This document shows, one piece after another, positions 51,001 through 59,809 of a stretch of DNA of 64,000 bases. Made by a program: the position numbers and the translations under genes. Position 1 is the first letter of the stretch; every line of letters begins with the position of its first letter. The notes under the pieces were generated by a model. The model made no database searches. It was not told the DNA's origin and saw nothing but the letters and a program-made list of their open reading frames with translations. Source of the DNA: Ideonella_A intermedia_A (GTDB lineage Bacteria; Pseudomonadota; Gammaproteobacteria; Burkholderiales; Burkholderiaceae_C); contig CALRPU020000010.1 in the NCBI GenBank assembly GCA_943370175.1, positions 77,788 through 141,787 of the forward strand, read 5' to 3'.

Positions 51001-53430
51001 TCACAGCTTCATCTCGACCCGCACGCTCCATTGCGTGCGGGTCTTGTTGCGTGTCTGCGTTGCATCGCGCTGGTTCAAGCCCAGCGGGCGGTTGACCACG
51101 TCGATGCTGTTGAGGGTCTCGTAGTCCAGCGGCGCCAGGTCGGTGGCGCCGACGCGCACCTGAAGGGCGGGGCTGAAGGCCCAGGTGGCGAAGGCTTCGA
51201 AGCTGCGCTTGGTGCTCAACTGGCGCTGCTGCGTGGGCGTCAGCTGAACGGTGTACGACGGGGTCCAGTTCAGGTTGCCGCCAACGGTCAACGGCATGCC
51301 GCGGAAGCGGTAGTCCGCGCCCAGGTTGGCGGTGGCCGCCGGTTGTTCGTCCAGGCGGTTGTCCGGGCCCTGAACGCCGTCCACGCGCGAGCGGAACAGG
51401 CTGAGGTTGGTGCGCAGTTGAACCTGGGGCAGGGTGGCGTCGAACTCGCTGAGTCGCCCCTTGGCCTCCAGCTCGATGCCCTGGGTCACCGCGTCGCCAA
51501 CGTTTTGCGGCTGCGTCACCCAGCGCTGAACGCCCGCCCACGGCACCGTCTGCAGACTGGTCACGTTGCGGATCAGGTCGGTGATCTGCCGGTGAAACAC
51601 GTTGACACTCAGCAGGCCGCCCGCGGGCAGGTAGTGCTCGTAGGCCAGGTCCAGGCCGGTGGCCAGTTCGGGGCGCAGCGTGGGGTTGCCGATGCTGTCG
51701 GGGCTCGTGGCCTCGTTCGGGCCGGGCGCTGCGTAGCGGGTGTTCAACGACGGCTTGGCGATGAGGTTGCGCAGCGTGGGGGCCTTGTAACTGCGCGTCA
51801 GCGCCACACGCACCTGGTTGCGGCTCTTCTCGTTGGGCTTCCAGACGGCCTGCAACAGCGGTGTCCACACCGCGCTGCGCTGGCTGACCGGGTTCAGCGC
51901 GTCGACGCTGCGGGTTTCAATTTGCTCCCAGCGCAGGCCGGCGTAGGCCGACCACTGCGGCGTGGGATTCCATTCGTCCTGGGCGTACAGCGCGATGCGT
52001 TGCGACGAGGCATTGACCTCATTGCCATAGGCCGCCAGCAGGGGCAGTCCGTTCTGCAGCGTGGTGCGCTCTTCGTTGCGGTTGATCCGCTCGAAATCCC
52101 AGCCGGCCACCAAGCTGTGTTCGGCCACCAGCTCGTGGGAGAGCTTGCCCACCGAGGTCCAGCTGCGTTCGCTCGTCGTGTTGTCGTCGTCCAGGGTGCG
52201 GCTGGACAGCCCGGCCGCGTCCACCTCGCGACGCAGCGTGCGTGAGTTGCTGTTGAAGCCGCCGCCCGAAAAGCGCAACTCCATCCGCGTCGACGGCCCG
52301 AGGCGCTTCTGCCATTGGCCGTTCAGGCGCGCCACGGCAAAGCGCGATTCGGTCTCGGCGGTGGCGCCGGCGTAGGGCGGGGGCGTGTTGCCCGCGGTCT
52401 GCACGAGGCGGCGCTGGCTGTCGGTGTCGCCCTGCGACATGAAGGTGAACGGCTGCAAGGTCAGGCTCTCGCCGTCGCCCAGGCGCCATTGCAGGCGGGC
52501 GGTGATGTTCAGGCCTTGGCGGCGATCGCGGTCCTGGCCGGCCTCGACCTGGTCGCGCAGCAGGGCGCCCGTGCCCAGGTCAGTCAGCGTGTTGCGGCTG
52601 TAGGCGTCGTCCAGGCGTTCGCGCTGGAAGGCCGACACGGACAAGTTGTACGCGCTGCCGGGCGCATCGCCCAGCTTGTCGTTGCGCGTCCACGACACGC
52701 CCGGTGACAGCTTGCCGCGCTCGGTGGTGAACCCCAGGCGCAGGTCGTTCAGGCGCCTTTGCAGCGCTTCGCGCAACACGATGTTGATGGTGCCGGCGAT
52801 GGCGCGTGCGCCGAACTCGGCCGTGGGCGCGCGCAGGATTTCGATGCGCTCGACCTGCTCCGGCGTCAACGACTCCAGCGAGAAACCGGCCGGGATGGGC
52901 TCGCCGTTGATGAGCAGCTGCGTGTAGCCGCCGCCCAGCCCCCGCATCCGCGGGCCGCCACCGCCACGCCCGGGTGGGCCGCCCAGCGTGACCCCGGGCA
53001 GTCGCTTCAGCACATCGCCCACGTTGCTGTCGCCAAAGCGGTCGATCTCTTCCCGTCCGACGATGATCTTGGCGGCGGTCGATTGCTGTCGACCCAGGGT
53101 GTCGCCGTCGGCCGCGACGCTGCCGGTGATCTGCACACGGTTCAGGTCGGTGGGCGTGCTGCCGGCGCGGGCGGGGCTGGCGGCGCTGGCCGCGCGGGCT
53201 GGCGCCGGGGCAGCGGCAGGCGCTGGTGCAGGGGGGTTGGCGCCGGCCGGCGTGCCGCCGGGCGCCGCGCCAGTTTGGGCCTGGGCCAGTGACATCGACG
53301 CCACCAGACCGCCCAGCGCCCAGGCGCTGCGGCGCAGCGCGGACACCGCGGCCAGGCCGTGGGCGCGTGGCCGGCGGCGGCGTCGGGGTGACGGGGCGTG
53401 CAAGGACGAGGGCGTGGCGTTCACGGGCAT
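51001..53430 (-). CDS. TonB-dependent outer-membrane receptor
   Basis: An 809-residue receptor. A basic N-terminus and signal (ending SLAQAQ, about residue 52) are followed by an Ala/Pro-rich spacer (about 55-88). The plug domain has VQITGSVAADG (TonB-box region), RLPGVTLGGPPGRGGGGPRMRGLGGGYTQLLINGEPIP and VERIEILRAPTAEFGARAIAGTINIVL. The C-terminal barrel ends in VRVEMKL. Substrate not predictable from the sequence; siderophore-type metal uptake is the common case. ATG at 53430 preferred; a start at 53493 would add 21 residues. Confidence 0.92.
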   Translation of the reverse strand: MPVNATPSSLHAPSPRRRRRPRAHGLAAVSALRRSAWALGGLVASMSLAQAQTGAAPGGTPAGANPPAPAPAAAPAPARAASAASPARAGSTPTDLNRVQITGSVAADGDTLGRQQSTAAKIIVGREEIDRFGDSNVGDVLKRLPGVTLGGPPGRGGGGPRMRGLGGGYTQLLINGEPIPAGFSLESLTPEQVERIEILRAPTAEFGARAIAGTINIVLREALQRRLNDLRLGFTTERGKLSPGVSWTRNDKLGDAPGSAYNLSVSAFQRERLDDAYSRNTLTDLGTGALLRDQVEAGQDRDRRQGLNITARLQWRLGDGESLTLQPFTFMSQGDTDSQRRLVQTAGNTPPPYAGATAETESRFAVARLNGQWQKRLGPSTRMELRFSGGGFNSNSRTLRREVDAAGLSSRTLDDDNTTSERSWTSVGKLSHELVAEHSLVAGWDFERINRNEERTTLQNGLPLLAAYGNEVNASSQRIALYAQDEWNPTPQWSAYAGLRWEQIETRSVDALNPVSQRSAVWTPLLQAVWKPNEKSRNQVRVALTRSYKAPTLRNLIAKPSLNTRYAAPGPNEATSPDSIGNPTLRPELATGLDLAYEHYLPAGGLLSVNVFHRQITDLIRNVTSLQTVPWAGVQRWVTQPQNVGDAVTQGIELEAKGRLSEFDATLPQVQLRTNLSLFRSRVDGVQGPDNRLDEQPAATANLGADYRFRGMPLTVGGNLNWTPSYTVQLTPTQQRQLSTKRSFEAFATWAFSPALQVRVGATDLAPLDYETLNSIDVVNRPLGLNQRDATQTRNKTRTQWSVRVEMKL
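51017..51042 (+). terminator. Stem-loop past the flavodoxin gene
   Basis: A perfect 9-base stem ACCCGCACG / CGTGCGGGT with an 8-base loop, followed by CTTGTT, begins 41 bases after the flavodoxin stop and lies inside the 3' end of the converging TonB receptor gene. It is a plausible terminator for the + strand gene. Confidence 0.4.
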
Positions 53431-53685
53431 GGGGGGGGCGGGAAGAGGGCGGTTGGGCGGGCCGAGGTCGGGCGTGGCGTGTGCCCTGGCCATCGCCTTG
53501 CGATCGGGCGGTCACCGCATCCAAGGGGGAGCAGCGGCGTCGGCGAAACCGTGATTAAACAATGAAGGCCGTGCCCAGCGGCGGCGCAGGGCTTGCGCCC
53601 GCGTGGGCCTGCGGTGGGCTGGCCTGCTGTACCGCCGCGGGCGAACATGCTACGGTCCCGCCATCGTTGCACCCGACCTCGCGCC

Positions 53686-54297
53686 ATGGACCAGGCCCGC
53701 CCGTTTTCACCCACCGCCACCAGCACGCAAGCACCGCCCAGGGCGGCCCGCTCGCTGACCGAGTCGCCGGCCTTGGCCGACCTCGCGGCCGAGTTGCTGC
53801 AAACGCCCGGGGCGATGGCCGACCTCGGCCCCGAAGCGTCCACAGCCATCGTCGGCTACATGGGGCTTGTGACCTACCCAGCGGGCGCCGTGATCTTTCG
53901 CGAGGGCGATGCGTCGCACACCAGTTACCTGCTGCTCGTGCTCAGTGGCGACGTGTCGGTCGAGGCCGCGGACCCGCGCGGCCAGGGCACGGTCGCCATC
54001 TCGGTGCTCGGCCCAGGCAACGTCATCGGCGAGATGGGTCTGCTGGACGGCTCGCCGCGCTCGGCCACCTGCATCGCCACCACCGCGGTGCAGGCGGGCG
54101 GCCTGTCGCGCAAGGCGCTGGAGCGGCTGATCGACGACAACCCCAAGGTCGGCGCCCGACTGATGGTGGCCTTGTCCAAGCGACTGGCCGACCGCTTGCG
54201 CGCCATGAGCGACCAGCTGGCGATGTACGCCCAGGTCACAGCGGCTCAGCAGCAGGAGATCAACACCCTGAAGGCGCGGGCTGGTCAACGTTACTGA
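53686..54297 (+). CDS. Cyclic nucleotide-binding domain protein without a DNA-binding domain
   Basis: A 203-residue protein with one cNMP-binding fold (about 55-180): YPAGAVIFREGDASHTSYLLLVLSGDVSVEA and the phosphate-binding cassette GPGNVIGEMGLLDGSPRSATCIATTAV. The N-terminal ~45 residues are disordered. After the domain comes only a helix (RLMVALSKRLADRLRAMSDQLAMYAQVTAAQQQEINTLKA); no helix-turn-helix is seen, so it is not a CRP-type repressor. Probably a cAMP or c-di-GMP sensor acting through a partner. It precedes parA by 95 bases. Confidence 0.85.
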   Translation: MDQARPFSPTATSTQAPPRAARSLTESPALADLAAELLQTPGAMADLGPEASTAIVGYMGLVTYPAGAVIFREGDASHTSYLLLVLSGDVSVEAADPRGQGTVAISVLGPGNVIGEMGLLDGSPRSATCIATTAVQAGGLSRKALERLIDDNPKVGARLMVALSKRLADRLRAMSDQLAMYAQVTAAQQQEINTLKARAGQRY

Positions 54298-54392
54298 CGG
54301 CGCAACCGACCGGCCGACCGACCGCCGCGCGGCGGGTTTTGCTGCAGTGCACAATTCGGGACGGCCAACCGGCTGACTCGCAAGGAATCCGC

Positions 54393-55163
54393 ATGCGTCA
54401 TGTTGTCTTCAACCAGAAGGGCGGGGTGGGCAAGTCCACCATCACCTGCAACCTCGCCGCCGTCAGCGCGCACCAGGGCCTGCGCACCCTCGTCGTCGAC
54501 CTGGACCCGCAAGGCAATTCCACCCGCTACCTGCTCGGTGCCGCCGCGGAAGAACCGCTGGCCAACGTGGCCGAGCTGTTCGAGCAAACCTTGAAGTTCC
54601 TGGCCCGGCCCAAGGCCACGGGCGAGTTCATCTACGAGACGTCTTTCGAGAACTTGCACGTGATGCCCTCGTCTCCCGCGCTGGAGGAACTGCAGGGCAA
54701 GCTGGAATCCCGGCACAAGATCTACAAGTTGCGCGACGCGCTGGCCGAGCTGGACGCCGACTACGACCGCATCTACATCGACACGCCACCGGCGCTGAAC
54801 TTCTACACGCGGTCGGCGCTGATCGCGGCCCACGGCTGCCTGATCCCCTTCGACTGCGATGATTTCTCTCGCCGCGCGCTGTATGCGCTGCTGGACAACG
54901 TCAAGGAGATCCAGGCCGACCACAACCCGGACCTGCGCGTCGACGGCATCGTCGTCAACCAGTTTCAGCCGCGGGCCAACCTGCCCCAGCGGCTGGTGCA
55001 GGAACTGATCGACGAGGGTCTGCCGGTGCTGCAGCCCTACCTCAGCGCGTCCGTGAAGATCCGCGAGTCGCATGAGCAGGCCACGCCGATGATTCACCTC
55101 GACGCGCGGCACAAGCTCAGCCAGGAGTTCGTGGCCCTGCACGACGCCCTGCCGGCGCAATGA
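54393..55163 (+). CDS. Orphan ParA-family ATPase
   Basis: A 256-residue ParA-like P-loop ATPase. Deviant Walker A KGGVGKST at residues 9-16, LVVDLDPQGNSTRYLLG (Walker A' region) near 34-50, and the DYDRIYIDTPPALNFYTRSAL motif near 124-144. No ParB or parS-like gene is adjacent, so it is an orphan, possibly placing a protein complex rather than DNA. The stop overlaps the next gene's ATG by four bases, so it is co-translated with the lipid kinase. Confidence 0.9.
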   Translation: MRHVVFNQKGGVGKSTITCNLAAVSAHQGLRTLVVDLDPQGNSTRYLLGAAAEEPLANVAELFEQTLKFLARPKATGEFIYETSFENLHVMPSSPALEELQGKLESRHKIYKLRDALAELDADYDRIYIDTPPALNFYTRSALIAAHGCLIPFDCDDFSRRALYALLDNVKEIQADHNPDLRVDGIVVNQFQPRANLPQRLVQELIDEGLPVLQPYLSASVKIRESHEQATPMIHLDARHKLSQEFVALHDALPAQ

Positions 55164-56212
55164 GCCGGTCGGCTTCCCGCCACCGCCATGCTCGCATGCT
55201 GCACGCGGCGGACGTGTCGCCGGCCGATCTGGCGTTGCTGCAGGCCAGCCCGCCGGCGGTGGACGGCCCCGTCGTGGTGGTGCTCAACTCGGGCTCGGGC
55301 CACCAGGACGCCCGCCGCACGCGGGAGCTCATCGAACAGCAGCTCGCGGCCGCTGGGCGCGAACACCACCTGGCCTTGATCGAGCGCGGTGACGCCGTGG
55401 CCGAGGTGGCGCGGCGCGCGGTTCGCCAGGCGCAATCGTTGGGCGGGGTCGTCGTGGCCGCGGGCGGCGATGGCACGATCAACGCCGTGGCCCAAGCCGC
55501 GCTGGGCAGCGGCTGCGCGTTTGGCGTGCTGCCGCAGGGCACCTTCAACTATTTCGGCCGCACCCACGGCATTCCGGAAGACACCGCGCAGGCCGTGGCG
55601 GTGCTGCTGGGCGGCCGGCCGCAACCGGTGCAGGTCGGGCTGGTCAACGACGACCGCGAGTCGCGTGTGTTCCTGGTCAACGCCAGCCTGGGCCTGTACC
55701 CCAAGCTGCTGGAAGACCGCGAGGCCTACAAGTCGCAGTGGGGCCGCAGTCGGCTGGTGGCCCTGGCCGCCGGGGTGATGTCGCTGATGCGCGAGCACCG
55801 CCAGCTGGCGCTGCGCATCGGCTGGTCGCAAACGCCTGGCCGACCTGCGGTGCCCGAGCGTCGCCTGCGCACCCCCACGCTGTTTGTCGCCAACAACCGC
55901 TTGCAGCTCGAGCAGATCGGCATCGCCGATGCGCCGGCCCTGGATCAGGGCCAGCTGGTGGGCATCGCGCTGAAGCCCGTCGGCTCGCTGGCGATGCTGG
56001 GCCTTTTGCTGCGCGGCGCGCTGGGGCGGCTCGGCGACGCCGACCAGGTGCTGAGCTTGCCCTTCCTCGACCTCAGCGTGCGTCAGGGCCTGCGCTATGG
56101 CCTGCGCCGTCTGAAAGTGGCGACCGACGGCGAGGTCATGTGGTTGCGCTCTCCGCTGCGCTTTGGGGTGGCCGCACAGCCCCTGTGGCTGATCAAGCCG
56201 CCACCACCGTGA
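55160..56212 (+). CDS. Diacylglycerol/lipid kinase family protein
   Basis: A 350-residue DAGK-catalytic-domain protein. The nucleotide-binding motif is GGDGTINAV (GGDGT at residues 102-106); the N-terminal VVVVLNSGSG strand and later VFLVNASLGLYPKLL and DAPALDQGQLVGIAL blocks complete the fold (YegS/DgkB-like). It phosphorylates diacylglycerol or a related lipid at the membrane. The stop overlaps the GTG of the metallophosphoesterase gene by four bases. Confidence 0.9.
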   Translation: MSRSASRHRHARMLHAADVSPADLALLQASPPAVDGPVVVVLNSGSGHQDARRTRELIEQQLAAAGREHHLALIERGDAVAEVARRAVRQAQSLGGVVVAAGGDGTINAVAQAALGSGCAFGVLPQGTFNYFGRTHGIPEDTAQAVAVLLGGRPQPVQVGLVNDDRESRVFLVNASLGLYPKLLEDREAYKSQWGRSRLVALAAGVMSLMREHRQLALRIGWSQTPGRPAVPERRLRTPTLFVANNRLQLEQIGIADAPALDQGQLVGIALKPVGSLAMLGLLLRGALGRLGDADQVLSLPFLDLSVRQGLRYGLRRLKVATDGEVMWLRSPLRFGVAAQPLWLIKPPPP

Positions 56213-57081
56213 GCCTGCTGCTGCAGATCTCCGACACCCACTTCGGCACCGAACGCCCCGACGTGGTTGAAGCGCTCGTGCGCCTGGCGCGTGAGTGCCG
56301 GCCCGAGGTGCTGGTGCTGTCGGGCGACATCACTCAACGCGGCACGCGTCGCCAGTACGCTGCGGCCAGGGCTTTCGTCGACCGGCTGGGCGTCGCGCAG
56401 CGCGTGGTGCTGCCGGGCAACCACGACATCACCTTGTACAACCCGCTGACGCGCCTCTTGCGTCCTTACGCGGAACACCGCCGCGCCTTTGGCCACGAGC
56501 TGGAGCCGGTGGTGGACCGCAAAGACCTGCTCGTGCTGGGCGTCAACACCACGCGGTGGTGGCGCCACTCCGACGGTCAGGTGTCGGTGAGTCAGGTTGA
56601 ACGCGTGGCGACACGCCTGGCGGCGGCCCGCCCAGGACAGCTGCGCGTGGTGGTCACGCACCAGCCGGTGGCGGTCAACCGGGCGGTGGACGAGCACAAC
56701 CTGCTGCATGGCCGGGCGCTGGCACTGCGGCGCTGGCGCGAGGCCGGGGCCGACCTGGTGCTGGGCGGGCACATCCACCTGCCGTTCGCGATGCCGGTGC
56801 CCGCCGGAGGCACCGCACCCGCAATCGCTTCGGCCCCAGCCGACCCCGAACCGCCGCAGGCCCGCCTCTGGGCGGTTCAGGCGGGCACCGCGGTCTCGCA
56901 CCGGGTGCGTCATGAGGCAGGCAACTCGGTCAACCTGGTTCAGGTCTTGGTCGCCGACGAAGGTGCCGCGCGGCGCTGTGAAGTTCAGCGCTGGGACTAC
57001 GACGGCGGACGCGGTGCCTTCCTGCCGGTCGACCGGCACGCCCTGGCCTTTGGCCCCCAGTCACGGGATGGCCGACCCTGA
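56209..57081 (+). CDS. Metallophosphoesterase
   Basis: A 290-residue calcineurin-like phosphoesterase. Metal-binding motifs are DTH (residues 9-11), SGDIT (38-42), LPGNHDI (69-74), VVVTHQPV and GGHIHLPF, the complete set for a two-metal site. The target (nucleotide, lipid or other) is unknown; being translationally coupled to a lipid kinase suggests lipid phosphate turnover. GTG start inside the kinase stop. Confidence 0.88.
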   Translation: MSLLLQISDTHFGTERPDVVEALVRLARECRPEVLVLSGDITQRGTRRQYAAARAFVDRLGVAQRVVLPGNHDITLYNPLTRLLRPYAEHRRAFGHELEPVVDRKDLLVLGVNTTRWWRHSDGQVSVSQVERVATRLAAARPGQLRVVVTHQPVAVNRAVDEHNLLHGRALALRRWREAGADLVLGGHIHLPFAMPVPAGGTAPAIASAPADPEPPQARLWAVQAGTAVSHRVRHEAGNSVNLVQVLVADEGAARRCEVQRWDYDGGRGAFLPVDRHALAFGPQSRDGRP

Positions 57082-57174
57082 GCCCTGGTTGTCGGTTGCG
57101 ACGACAATCACGCCCTCAACACAAGAATCCCGCGCTGCTTTCCAGGCGCACCTGCGATCTCACTTTTTTCGCTC

Positions 57175-57726
57175 ATGTCCCTGTCTTCCACTGCAGATTC
57201 ACCCGCACGCACCGCCATCCCCGTTCGCCCGGCCTCGTTGCGTGACGCCAAGCCCATCGCCGAAGTGCATGTTGCCGCCTGGCAGGCGGCCATTGGCCAG
57301 TATGGGCCGGCCGAGGCCCTGAACAGTTTCAGCGTCGAGCGCCGCCAGGCCGCCTGGCGCGAGGCCATCGACCTCTGCGAGCCGCAGGTGTTGGTCGCCA
57401 CCGACAACGACAAGGTCGTTGGCTTTGTGGCCTTCGACCGGTCCCGCGACAAGGGCACGCCGTCCACCACGGGCGAGATCTGGGCGCTGTGGGTGTCGCC
57501 GGCCCACTGGGGCCGTGGCGTGGGCCTTGCCCTGTGGGACGCAGCGCGTGACGGCTTGCAGGAAGAAGGTTGCACGAAGGTGTCGGTCTGGATGCCGTTG
57601 CGCTTTGACCGCTCGTTGCGCTTCATCGAGCTGGCCGGCTTCAAGCGCGAGCCAAACTCCGCGAAGACCGTCGACCTGGGAGGCGCCCGCATCGAGGAAG
57701 TGCGGCTGCACCGCAGCGTGATCTGA
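57175..57726 (+). CDS. GNAT-family acetyltransferase
   Basis: A 183-residue N-acetyltransferase. The acetyl-CoA-binding motif A reads IWALWVSPAHWGRGVGLALWDAARDGLQEEG (about 100-130), with RGVG as the pyrophosphate loop. RPASLRDAKPIAEVHVAAWQAA is the typical N-terminal helix. Substrate unknown. Confidence 0.88.
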   Translation: MSLSSTADSPARTAIPVRPASLRDAKPIAEVHVAAWQAAIGQYGPAEALNSFSVERRQAAWREAIDLCEPQVLVATDNDKVVGFVAFDRSRDKGTPSTTGEIWALWVSPAHWGRGVGLALWDAARDGLQEEGCTKVSVWMPLRFDRSLRFIELAGFKREPNSAKTVDLGGARIEEVRLHRSVI

Positions 57727-57745
57727 GCGCCGGCTGGACCGGGTT

Positions 57746-58708
57746 TCAGGGCGGCGCCAAGGGGCGCGCCTGATCCGCTTGCAGCACGACATCGCTGCCG
57801 GGCACGGCCACGCAGGGCAGGGTCCACCCTGCGGCACGCTCGTCGGCGTTGACGCCGGGCCACGGCACCAAGTAGCACACGCTGCCGTGCTCGAGCCGGC
57901 ACAGGCAGGCCCGGCACGTGCCATTGCGGCATGAGTGCGGCAACCGCCAACCCGCCGCCAAGGCCGCGGCCAGCACGGTGGCGCCGGGCGGCGCCGGAAA
58001 CTCGGCCCCCGATGGCGTGAGCCGCACGCGGTGCGTCGGACCGGCGGGCGCGAGCGCGTACACCAGCAGCAGGTTGTTGGCGGGCATGTCCACCCGTTCG
58101 ATGCGTTGCAACCCGGCGGTGGTGGCCTCGGCGTCCACGTCGTGCAGCCAGCGCAGGCCCCAGGCGTTGTGGCGTTGCCTCAGGTCGTCGTCGAAGGCGC
58201 GGTTGGTGTCCGCCAAGGGGGTGCCCTGCACTTGGAACGGACCATAGATCACCAATCGGCCGCCCTCATTCAACCGGGCGGCGGCGAGCCGCATCAGCGC
58301 AGCGCACACGGCCCAGGGCGCGATGTGCAGCAGGTTGGCGGTGTAGACGAGGTCCGGTGCGCCCGGATGCGGCTCACCCGGGCTGGCGGCGCGCGCGGAC
58401 CCGCGTGCGTGGTCGGCCGGGTCCAGCAGGTCCAGCCGCTGGGCCGGGCGAATGTTGCGCAGCCCAGTGCCCGCGACCCGTGCGGTGATGCTGTCCAGGG
58501 CGCCCGGGTCCAGGTCGGTGGGCTGCCAGCGCCAGCCCGGCAACGCGGCCGCGAAGTGAACCAGGTGCTGGCCCGTGCCACTGGCGATCTCCAAGGCCTC
58601 GCCCTGCGCGGGCAGGCGACGCAGCAGTTCGGTCAGGATGACGGCTTTGTTGCGTTCGGCGGCGGCGCTGTGCCGCAGTGGTGCGCTGGGCGTGGGGGTC
58701 AGGGCCAT
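57746..58708 (-). CDS. DUF938 SAM-methyltransferase fused to a plant-type 2Fe-2S ferredoxin domain
   Basis: A 320-residue two-domain protein. Residues 1-220 are a DUF938 class-I methyltransferase (ERNKAVILTELLRRLP, EIASGTGQHLVHFAAALP with the SAM motif, and VYTANLLHIAPW). Residues ~225-315 are a ferredoxin fold with cluster ligands Cys260, Cys265, Cys268 and Cys299 in the C-x4-C-x2-C...C pattern (PHSCRNGTCRAC). The two domains are joined without a stop, so it is a true fusion. Function of either half here is unknown. The histidine phosphatase gene lies 6 bases upstream on the same strand. Confidence 0.88.
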   Translation of the reverse strand: MALTPTPSAPLRHSAAAERNKAVILTELLRRLPAQGEALEIASGTGQHLVHFAAALPGWRWQPTDLDPGALDSITARVAGTGLRNIRPAQRLDLLDPADHARGSARAASPGEPHPGAPDLVYTANLLHIAPWAVCAALMRLAAARLNEGGRLVIYGPFQVQGTPLADTNRAFDDDLRQRHNAWGLRWLHDVDAEATTAGLQRIERVDMPANNLLLVYALAPAGPTHRVRLTPSGAEFPAPPGATVLAAALAAGWRLPHSCRNGTCRACLCRLEHGSVCYLVPWPGVNADERAAGWTLPCVAVPGSDVVLQADQARPLAPP

Positions 58709-58714
58709 GCGCGT

Positions 58715-59338
58715 TCAGCCCCCGGACAAGCTGCCGGCAGCGTGGTCGCCAGCGTCACCCAGGCCGGCCAGGTGGTCCACGCAGTCGACCCGGTCGATGC
58801 GGTGCGGGGGCGTGGCGGACACCCAGCTGACCGAGGTGTTGCGAAGGCCGGTGGGCAGGTCCGGCGCGGCGCCGGGCTCGGCGTGGCGCTGCAGCATGGC
58901 CTTGACCACCAGGCCGTGGGTGACCACGGCCAGCGGACCGCCGATCGCCGCCTGCAGGCGCAGCGCGTGGGCGAAGGCCTCGGCCACGCGTTCGAAAAAC
59001 TGGGCTTGCGACTCGCCGCCGGGGGGCGCCTCGTCCATGCGCAGCGGGTCGATGTCCAGCGTGTCGTAGGGCAACCCGCGCAGGTCGCCGAAATTGCGTT
59101 CCTGAAGCAAGGGTGTGCGCACCAGGCGCAGGCCCGTGGCGGCAACCAGGGGCGCGGCCGTCTGCACCGCGCGCGGCAGGTCGCTGCACACGACGCCGGC
59201 CAGCCCGGCCCGGGCCAGCCGCTGCGCGAGCGCGGTGGCCTGGCGGTGGCCGCGTTCGCTCAAGGGCGTGTCCGCGGGTTGCAGCACGCGGCGCGCGTTC
59301 AGCGCGGTTTCGCCGTGGCGGATCAGCAAGAGGGTCAT
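58715..59338 (-). CDS. Histidine phosphatase (phosphoglycerate mutase-like)
   Basis: A 207-residue protein with the RHGET catalytic motif (LLIRHGETALNARR, residues 5-18) and the second His in VVTHGLVV (about 132-139). LSERGHRQATALAQRL and ERNFGDLRGLPY are family blocks. It could be a broad phosphatase (GpmB/CobC-like); no cobalamin genes adjoin. Upstream of the methyltransferase-ferredoxin gene on the same strand, 6 bases apart, so probably in one operon. Confidence 0.9.
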   Translation of the reverse strand: MTLLLIRHGETALNARRVLQPADTPLSERGHRQATALAQRLARAGLAGVVCSDLPRAVQTAAPLVAATGLRLVRTPLLQERNFGDLRGLPYDTLDIDPLRMDEAPPGGESQAQFFERVAEAFAHALRLQAAIGGPLAVVTHGLVVKAMLQRHAEPGAAPDLPTGLRNTSVSWVSATPPHRIDRVDCVDHLAGLGDAGDHAAGSLSGG

Positions 59339-59486
59339 GGTGACGGGTGGGCCAGAGGGAGTGTGTCAGGGATTCTCCGACGGCCGCCAGCGCAGGGGAC
59401 TGACAGTGGCGTGCGGTCGTCGAATGATTCGGCGCCCGTCCCCGCCGAGGCTTGCCACCGTGTTCCCGGCCTGTGGAGACGATCCA

Positions 59487-59726
59487 ATGCCTGCCAGTGT
59501 TCAAGCGCCCGACCCGGGTGCCGCCAGCGCGGCGTTCGAGCTTCGCTTTCAGTCGCTGTTCAGCGACGGGCGGGCCTTGACCTTTCCGTGTGATGGCGGC
59601 GGCCAGGTATCCCTGGACGCCCTGAGCGAGCGCGCACGCTTGAACGACCTGTCTGCCCCCACGGTGGTCGGTCGCAAGTTCGCCGTGCCGGTGGTGCGGC
59701 CCCGCACCGCGTCCCCCGGCGGTTGA
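59487..59726 (+). CDS. Small conserved hypothetical protein
   Basis: A 79-residue protein with AFELRFQSLFSDGRALTFPCDGGGQVSLDALSERARLN, a beta-rich core followed by a short helix and a basic PTVVGRKFAVPVVR end. Short proteins with this pattern appear to be common in Burkholderiales, with unknown role. No signal peptide. Confidence 0.6.
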   Translation: MPASVQAPDPGAASAAFELRFQSLFSDGRALTFPCDGGGQVSLDALSERARLNDLSAPTVVGRKFAVPVVRPRTASPGG

Positions 59727-59809
59727 GACGGCCCTCGGCGCCGCCGCCTCGCGGCACGGCATTGCCGCTACGATGTGCGTCACCTCCTCTGTCTCCGGGA
59801 CCGAACCCC

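Noticed and set aside
51001..53430. TonB receptor as a lanthanide or lanthanophore receptor for XoxF
   Set aside because: It is ~30 kb from xoxF, has no specific sequence link, and no lanthanide-uptake genes are nearby.
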